Position numbers and translations under genes: made by a program
From: Cladocopium goreaui
Taxonomy: Eukaryota > Sar > Dinophyceae > Suessiales > Symbiodiniaceae
NCBI GenBank assembly: GCA_947184155.2
Contig: CAMXCT020001676.1
Location: forward strand, 69,501-133,500
Reading direction: 5' to 3'
DNA: 64,000 bases
The notes under the pieces: generated by a model
The model's database searches: none
Seen by the model: the letters and a program-made list of their open reading frames with translations, nothing else
What the model was told of the DNA's origin: nothing
Part shown: positions 46,601-55,000 of the stretch, one piece after another
Numbering within the stretch: the stretch's first letter is position 1
Layout: each line of letters opens with the position of its first letter

Positions 46601-49027
46601 TAGAAAAAACTGTGGTTACCCATAGGATCCATCTATGGTATATATGCTAACATTGGGGGTATATTGATGGTAAATGTTACATATATAGCATACATGGATC
46701 CTATGGGTTTTGATTTATGATTGACGAATCTCAAAAAACAGGTGTTAAACTCGTTGAAACATAATATGTTGAAAAAGCTCGCACGAGCGTAAAACAAAGG
46801 ATAAAAATAGTGGATCCGCTCCAACTTGCTTGGTTCATAGAGTTCACATCGCGGTTCTGAACACGTGTCAACATCGCACAGGACGCGTCCACGGCCACGT
46901 TGAAATTAGCGGACTTTGGCATTGCCACGCACATCCGGCCGCTCTGCGTGACACGGAGGGACGTGGAGTTGGGTATGCAATGAGTTGTGCATTTGCAAAT
47001 GGGGTACTGGTTGGTGGTTTGAAACATGTTTTACTTTTCCATATCTTGGGAATGTCATCATCCCAACTGTTACGAACTCCGTCATGTTTCAGAGGGGTAG
47101 GTCAACCACCAACCAGGGTAGTTTACCACAAAAGCCATGCCAAATCTCCAGTAAGATGACTGTAAGTCACTGGCCTCGGAAGGATAAGCTAAGCTGCTTT
47201 CCTGGCCTCCAATAACTCTGCGATTTCTGATATATATATATATATAATATATATTATATATATAATATTTATATATATATATATGTATATGGTATATATG
47301 ATATATATGATATATATGATATATATGATATATATATGGTATATATGATATATATGATATATATGATATATATATGATATATATATGATATATATGATAT
47401 ATATGATATATATATATATGATATATATGATATATATATATATGATATATATATATGATATATATGATATATATATATGATATATATGATATATATGGTA
47501 TATATGATATATATGATATATATGATATATATATGATATATATGATATATATATATATATATATATACGTATATATATATATATGTTTGTAGTAATCATG
47601 GGGGTTATAAGATGTTATAAGATACTTATACGGTATAAGTTGCACCTGTAGTATTCATGGCGGTTATTAATGCGGTTATAAACCAACAAACATCGTGTTT
47701 TGGGGGGCACCAGATTTTCATTGGCTGCTCACTGCCTCACTGAAGATACTGAAGCGGTTTGTTGCCTCGCGCATGGCACCCATGGGTATTGCCTCCAAGA
47801 CTCATTTGCATTCATTTGCTTCATCCTACAAGGTGGTGCCCCCAAGATAGCTAAGTTGGTTTATAACTCTAATAACTATGGTTTATGGTACTTATAACTA
47901 TAGTTAATGGGATTATAAACCAACTTATGACTTGGGGGGCACCACCTTGTATAACATCCTATAAAAACGACCACAGATGTTCAAAGTTCACTCTAAGCCT
48001 TGAAGTATTTTAGGCAAAATCTTTACTGTACCCGTACCCCCCAAAAGTGACACTATGCGGGGTTACCAAGCTGCAATATTGTCCACTGTCGCGGAGTTTT
48101 GTGGATGTTAGTGGACGGGGAATTTGACACCATCCACTGTTCCCAGGATGTTCCGTGATGTTTCCCACATATTTTCCAGGTTCTCAACTTGTCTTTTCTT
48201 TCCCATGACGGATCCGGTCCATGGTGCTGCTATATATGGTGTGCCATGGATCCCATCATTTTTTACCCCAGTCATGTTAGCATTAAAATACTAGCACCAT
48301 GGATCCGTCATGGGTGTTGGTAAACCATGGAAAATCACCATGTTTAATAGGTAAAGCACCTATAAATGGGCCATTTTCCATAGCTATGTTAGTTCAGCAG
48401 TGGGGTGCCGACACCTTGCTCCACTGCCTGCGGTTGTCGAGAGCCCAGGTCGGCTGAGAGCCTTTCGGAGGGACAGGTGAACGGCAGCAGCTCGGAGCGG
48501 AGCGGAGCGCTGGGAGAGATCAGTTGGGATGCGCTATGCTATGCAGCAGGCCATGGTATTAGTAGGAAATCGAAAGGAAAAACATCACACATACATTATA
48601 TCATATACGAATATATACAGATACTGATTGGTCGTTTGGAACATGTTTTTTTTTATGACTTTCCATATCTTGGGAATAATTAATAATCCCAACTGTTACT
48701 CACTCCATCATGTTTCAGAGGGGTAGGTCAACCACCAACGAGAAAGTTATATCAATGGTCAATGCCTACAAACTATTATTACAACCTATTGTGACGGAGT
48801 CAAAGTTAGAATGAGTCCCGGTTTTCCAAAAAAAAAGGATTCGTGCACTTAGAATGAGGTGAAAAACACCCTCAGTTAGAATGAGGGGGGCCTTCCAACC
48901 TTCAAATCAAATCATAAATCTATCTTAAACCATCCAAAATCCAGTAAAAGGAAATAATTTCCAATGCAACGGGTCATCAAAACCACAAACTATATATATA
49001 TGCATGAGTTGTCAAGGTTTATATTCT

Positions 49028-49059
<32 letters not shown>

Positions 49060-52000
49060 GAAACCTATCCCTTCCATCCCAGCCTGCACTCGTCACGCCC
49101 ATAGGCGGTTGTGGTCATTTTCCCCGTTTTCCCGCCTTGTTTTGAAATTTCGATCCTCTAGTCCCTAAGTCCGCGTGGATTCATCAAAACAACGAAAATA
49201 TGTATTTATATATATAAATATCCAGAACTAAAAAGATTCCAACACCAATAGGATGGGGGTTCCTGTTTTGGAACTTTCAAGAGCCCCTGAAGCGGACAGA
49301 ATTCGCACATGCTTTGAATTTAGCCTGAGGCCGCCAAACTATGGAACGTACTGGGGTGGCCCCGAGTTCGGGAAGTCCCAATGAAAAAATAGATTCACAG
49401 TTAGAATGACTGCCCTTAGCCGACATGCATGGACATTTACATAAATAAATAAATAAATATATATATATACCGTATATACACATAAGAAATCATGCTTTGT
49501 GATGAAACCAGAAGTTTTGATGGTTATAGTGACCGAGGGAAAGATAGAATGAGCGTTTGGAAAACCGCTATGATTTTTTTTGGGCCAAATGCAAGGCAAA
49601 ACCCCTCATTCTAAGTGAAGGCACCCGGTTTTTCCATTTATCACCACAGTTAGAATGACGTCGTTTTTGCGCTTTAGGCTCTGACTTTGCGGCATGTGTG
49701 GGGAACTGCATTTTGGCGACCACAGATAGAATGACGACCAAACAGATGCCGAAACCGTTACGCAGTCCCAATCCGTTAGATTCTTCCAGAAAAGTGTCGT
49801 TTAGTCCATGCCACCCATACCCTTCCGCCTAGGATGATTCATAAACACGACCATCATCATCACATCATCTAAATCACCTGATCTAATCACTTCGTCATTA
49901 CTACCACCATCTGCAAGAGCCATGGACGACATCAGGGAGGGACTCCTGCTATCAGCACCACCAGGCCTGACTGGTTTTGGGCCTGCCCTCAAGCTTTACA
50001 CCGAGAGAGAAGGGGAGAGACAGTTAGATATAGATATCGATGTAGATATGCATACACAGCATGTACATATTCATATTTATATACATACGCGCACACCTGT
50101 GATATTTTAGTGTGTATATAAATATAGTGATATTTGCATATAAGTAGAGGATCCGGTGCTCCTCTTTGACAAATACTTCCCTTTCAATTTCAAGCATGTT
50201 GCAGGCGCTGAACCTTGGGAACGAAGGGAGCTGGCTCCCCTGCCACCACCTGATGAACCTCCCCCGGAATCGGTGGAGACGAATTCACCGACGGCTGAGC
50301 CATCGGCAAGTTCAGTTGAACCTTCTGCGATGACAGCCCAGCCCGTCCCTACTCCAGATCTTCCCGCCGGGATCAAAGAGTTCAAAACCACGTGCCTTGG
50401 AATTGGTCATGGGTGAAAACTAAGTGGATCACTTCAGTTTAACTTTGGAAGATTATCCCGGTATGGTTTTTTCACTGGTGTAGGTGGGGAAACTGCTGAA
50501 ATTTGTGAGGCTGAGTTAGAATGGGGTGCTTGATTCAGAAGCTTTGCTTCCCCCCTACCAAGCTTTGCCCGAGAGCCGCAGGTTTCAAGTGAAAATAGAG
50601 GGGAAGACGCGGATCTTCCCAATCAAGCTATACGGTGACAAGCTAGCCGCCCGAAAAGCAGCTGTCACGTTTCAGCAGCGGGTCACCCGCATGCTGACCC
50701 GATGTGAGGTCATGAAGGGTCAGGCACGGATTTAGCCTGAGGCCGCCAAACTATGGAACGTACTGGGGTGGCCCCGAGTTCGGGAAGTCCCAATGAAAAA
50801 ATAGATTCACAGTTAGAATGACTGCCCTTAGCCGACATGCATGGACATTTACATAAATAAATAAATATATATATATATATACCGTATATACACAAGAAAT
50901 CATGCTTTGTGATGAAACCAGAAGTTTTGATGGTTATCTTTAATGAAACTTACAAGCTACCATCAACTCATATGATTCTTTCGAAGGAACGTTCGATTCT
51001 GTTAGATCCCCTGGGCTGAACATTTTTCTCCAGCTGAGTTAGAATGACTGTTCCAGAATACCTAAACCCCCAAGTACCCTATGAAAAAAGGTAAAAGTAC
51101 CCAAACAATGGGGAAGTATTATAGATGGGTATATATGGGTATATGCAAATTCGCACAATAAGGAAGGCTTGAAGGTCAAAGTATTTACTTGGGTTCTCAG
51201 ATCCGTGCCTGACCCTTCATGACCTCACATCGGGTCAGCATGCGGGTGACCCGCTGCTGAAACGTGACAGCTGCTTTTCGGGCGGCTAGCTTGTCACCGT
51301 ATAGCTTGATTGGGAAGATCCGCGTCTTCCCCTCTATTTTCACATGAAACCTGCGGCTCTCGGGCAAAGCTTGGTAGGGGGGAAGCAAAGCTTCTGAATC
51401 AAGCACCCCATTCTAACTCAGCCTCACAAATTTCAGCAGTTTCCCCACCTACACCAGTGAAAAACCCATACCGGGATAATCTTCCAAAGTTAAACTGAAG
51501 TGATCCACTTAGTTTTCACCCATGACCAATTCCAAGGCACGTGGTCTTGAACTTTTTGATCCCAGCGGGAAGATCTGGAGTAGGGACGGGCTGGGCTGTC
51601 ATCGCAGAAGGTTCAACTGAACTTGCCGATGGCTCAGCCGTCGGTGAATTCGTCTCCACCGATTCCGGGGGAGGTTCATCAGGTGGTGGCAGGGGAGCCA
51701 GCTCCCTTCGTTCCCAAGGTTCAGCGCCTGCAACATGCTTGAAATTGAAAGGGAAGTATTTGTCAAAGAGGAGCACCGGATCCTCTACTTATATGCAAAT
51801 ATCACTATATTTATATACACACTAAAATATCACAGGTGTGCGCGTATGTATATAAATATGAATATGTACATGCTGTGTATGCATATCTACATCGATATCT
51901 ATATCTAACTGTCTCTCCCCTTCTCTCTCGGTGTAAAGCTTGAGGGCAGGCCCAAAACCAGTCAGGCCTGGTGGTGCTGATCGCAGGAGTCCCTCCCTGA

Positions 52001-55000
52001 TGTCGTTCATGGCTCTTGCAGATGGTGGTAGTAATGACGAAGTGATTAGATCAGGTGATTTAGATGATGTGATGATGATGGTCGTGTTTATGAATCATCC
52101 TAGGCGGAAAGGTATGGGTGGCATGGACTAAACGACACTTTTCTGGAAGAATCTAACGGATTGGGACTGCGTAACGGTTTCGGCATCTGTTTGGTCGTCA
52201 TTCTATCTGTGGTCGCCAAAATGCAGAGTTCCCCACACATGCCGCAAAGTCAGAGCCTAAAGCGCAAAAACGACGTCCTTCTAACTGTGGTGATAAATGG
52301 AAAAACCGGGTGCCTTCACTTAGAATGAGGGGTTTTGCCTTGCATTTGGCAAAAAAAAAATCATAGCGGTTTTCCAAACGCTCATTCTATCTTTCCCTCG
52401 GTCACTATAACACATTTACAAATAACATCAAATAACCCGTTCCACAGTTTTCTTGTGTCTCGTGAACATGTGGATTTATGAGTAGGCTTGCCGCATTATA
52501 GGCGGCCCTTCAGAGCCTAAGTAACCTCTAAAATCCTCTCTATATAAATCACTGCAAAGTAGTACAGGGTTCCTTCAACCTACAGCAGGTAAATGATTGC
52601 CACAAGTGGGGAAATGGCTGATTCTACCTCTTTATTTAATTTGGCTAATTTGCCCCTGTAGTATCCGGGGTGAGCAACCCTTCAGTAGTTGTTACATGAT
52701 GATGACATACTCCAATGGGATCCAATGGGTGTGTTGCCAATGTCCAGCCTAGATTCAAATCGAGGGGAATGAGAGGGTTACCACCCGAAAAGTGTGATAA
52801 TAAGTTTTTTTTTCACAAAAAGGACTGCTCTAGTTCAACTAGTACTCATAGCTAGCCAGCTGTGTATGATTGATCCAACCGGCAGTAGGAAATCGAAAGG
52901 AAAAACATCACACATACATTTACAAATATATACAAATACTGATTGGTGGTTTGGAACATGTTTTTATTTTTCCATATCTTGGGAATAATCATCCCAGCTG
53001 ACTTTAATATGTTTCAGAGGGGTTGAAACCACCAACCAGTATACTTCCTGCAATTTAATTTGGCGAACAGCTTTTCTGGTTCGTTTACCTTCCATGAACT
53101 GAATGAATGAAAACATATTGTGGACAAGTCACAGTTTAAATCATATAAAGAAGTGCATTAGTGAATGGGTGTGTCTCAAGATAGGGTGCAACATTCCATC
53201 TACTGGTTACAGTTATGGCCATTTATCAGTTATAATTAAGTACTTATAACCCCATTTATAGAATGTATAATCCCATTTATAACCACTTATAACCGGTAAA
53301 TGGCCAGAACTGTGATATTTAATGATCATGTTTCCCTTTCTATGAAAACTGCTAATGGTCATGTCATGCTTTGGGTCAATCCCCCATTTTCCCCATTAAA
53401 TCCATCGATGATATCACCATTGTCCATCGGTAGTTATACCCGGTTTGCATGGACAAAATGGAAAGTACCCTCTGGTAAATTAACATAACTATGGAAAATC
53501 ACCATTTTTAATGGGAAAATCCACTATAAATGGTCATTTTTAATAGCTATGTTAAATTGCCAGAGGGTAAACTGACGCTTCAACATGGACAAAGGAACAT
53601 ATATATATATATATATATATATATGGATCTCCATAGGCGTTTGGAGTTGCCGTGTCTCATTAAATCATTGGCACTGTTGAGGTCTTCATGTCCACAGCCA
53701 CTTTTCACAACTAGACTGTGATATGCCGATTTCTTTGGTTGCACCTAAAACTAGGGCTACCCTGAATCATCGATTTTCATAGGGTATTTCCGTTAACCAT
53801 CCATTCTGGGGTATGCCCATGACTTGGGAAACGTCCATATTCTACCCTTCAAAGTTGACCAGAGATTCAGAATGAAGCCCTCATTGTAGCAGGCAGCTTT
53901 CGGTTTGTAAGCAAATGGACACTTTTGAAGTCAAAATCCCGAAGTGAGCTTCAGTGAGTATGACAATGAACCAGGGTCTACCTATTTAGGATTGACAATG
54001 GTTGACACTACCTCAAGCGACTGTATAAACATTATAAACCCCATAGATGATGGGTACATGTTGGGAAATGAACACTTTGATGAAATCAATACCGCAATCC
54101 CAGTACCAGGAAGCCTGGGGTTCGAAGTATTTTCACCTCAACAGAGTCAACTATTGGCCAACAAAAGAAAGATATCCAACTGAAATTGTCAGATTCATTT
54201 ATAATAAACCCCAGATAAGATGCAAAAGTAAATCCCTATAGTTAATAGAGATAGTTTATGATATGTTGTAATTGCTATATTGATGATGGTTACACTACAT
54301 CAGTATTTCTATAAATGATTTCTCTGATATAAGCTACTACTTTGACAGCCGGGCGTATCTGTTCTTCCTTGGCGCTTGAGCGCTTGATCTTCGGCTGCAC
54401 GGCTCACTAAGGTGTGCCATACATGGCTCCAGAGCTCTTTACCAAACGATGGAGCTCGTTGGTTCGGGACCGCGGAGATTACTGCGCTTGTTTGATCGGG
54501 GATGGCGTATCAATATCAACCCGACTGGTTGATCCATAATGACTACAATGTGGGAAAAACGATGCCATAAACCATCCCCCAAATCACCTTTTAAATAGTT
54601 TGTATACGGTATCCGTATACATGTATAAATTATTATAAACCCTTCCCAAATGGGTGGTTTGTTGTTGTTCTACCCGCATTAGAAGCACCAAAAATACTTA
54701 AATCTGGATTCTTACCATGGATCGATGATCAATGTATAGGTGGTTTATCACACGACAGTAGCTTGCTTCACCCCAGTGGAGCAACCAGAAACTTTGCCGA
54801 TAAAGATAGCAAGGCTTCTCCCACCCAAAAAAACGATTCGGATGAAAAAAACTAAGATCCAACGTATAAGTATACCTTGACCCTTGGATGGGTAGAAATA
54901 CTCGATGGGATAAAATCGAATGTTTATGGATAAATGCATGAACAAAACGTTGAATTTTGATTTGCTGAGATCATTCGGAACTGGTGGGGGAGCGTCAGCT

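Larger units (their letters stand above)
49531..52408. repeat. Large palindrome, arms of about 1.2 kb
   Basis: The left arm 49531-50732 is repeated inverted at 51199-52408 with very few differences. The spacer 50733-51198 holds a direct copy of 49321-49530 plus about 260 bp of other sequence. Both arms carry the same open frames. It lies inside kinase intron 10. Near-identity implies a recent duplication or gene conversion. Confidence 0.93.

Noticed and set aside
47082-47645. Long Ile/Tyr/His-rich minus-strand frames.
   Set aside because: They translate a TATA/GATATA microsatellite.
48401-48448. An AG-to-GT open segment (VGCRHLAPLPAVVESP) in phase with kinase exon 10, resembling a degenerate APE region.
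   Set aside because: Exon 54412-54453 is in the same phase and gives an intact G-VPYMAPE with correct spacing to DLWSCG, so the earlier segment is most likely chance.
53944-54183. 79-residue open frame starting MSFSEYDNEPG.
   Set aside because: AT-rich codons like the surrounding intron, no homology, and it sits inside kinase intron 10.
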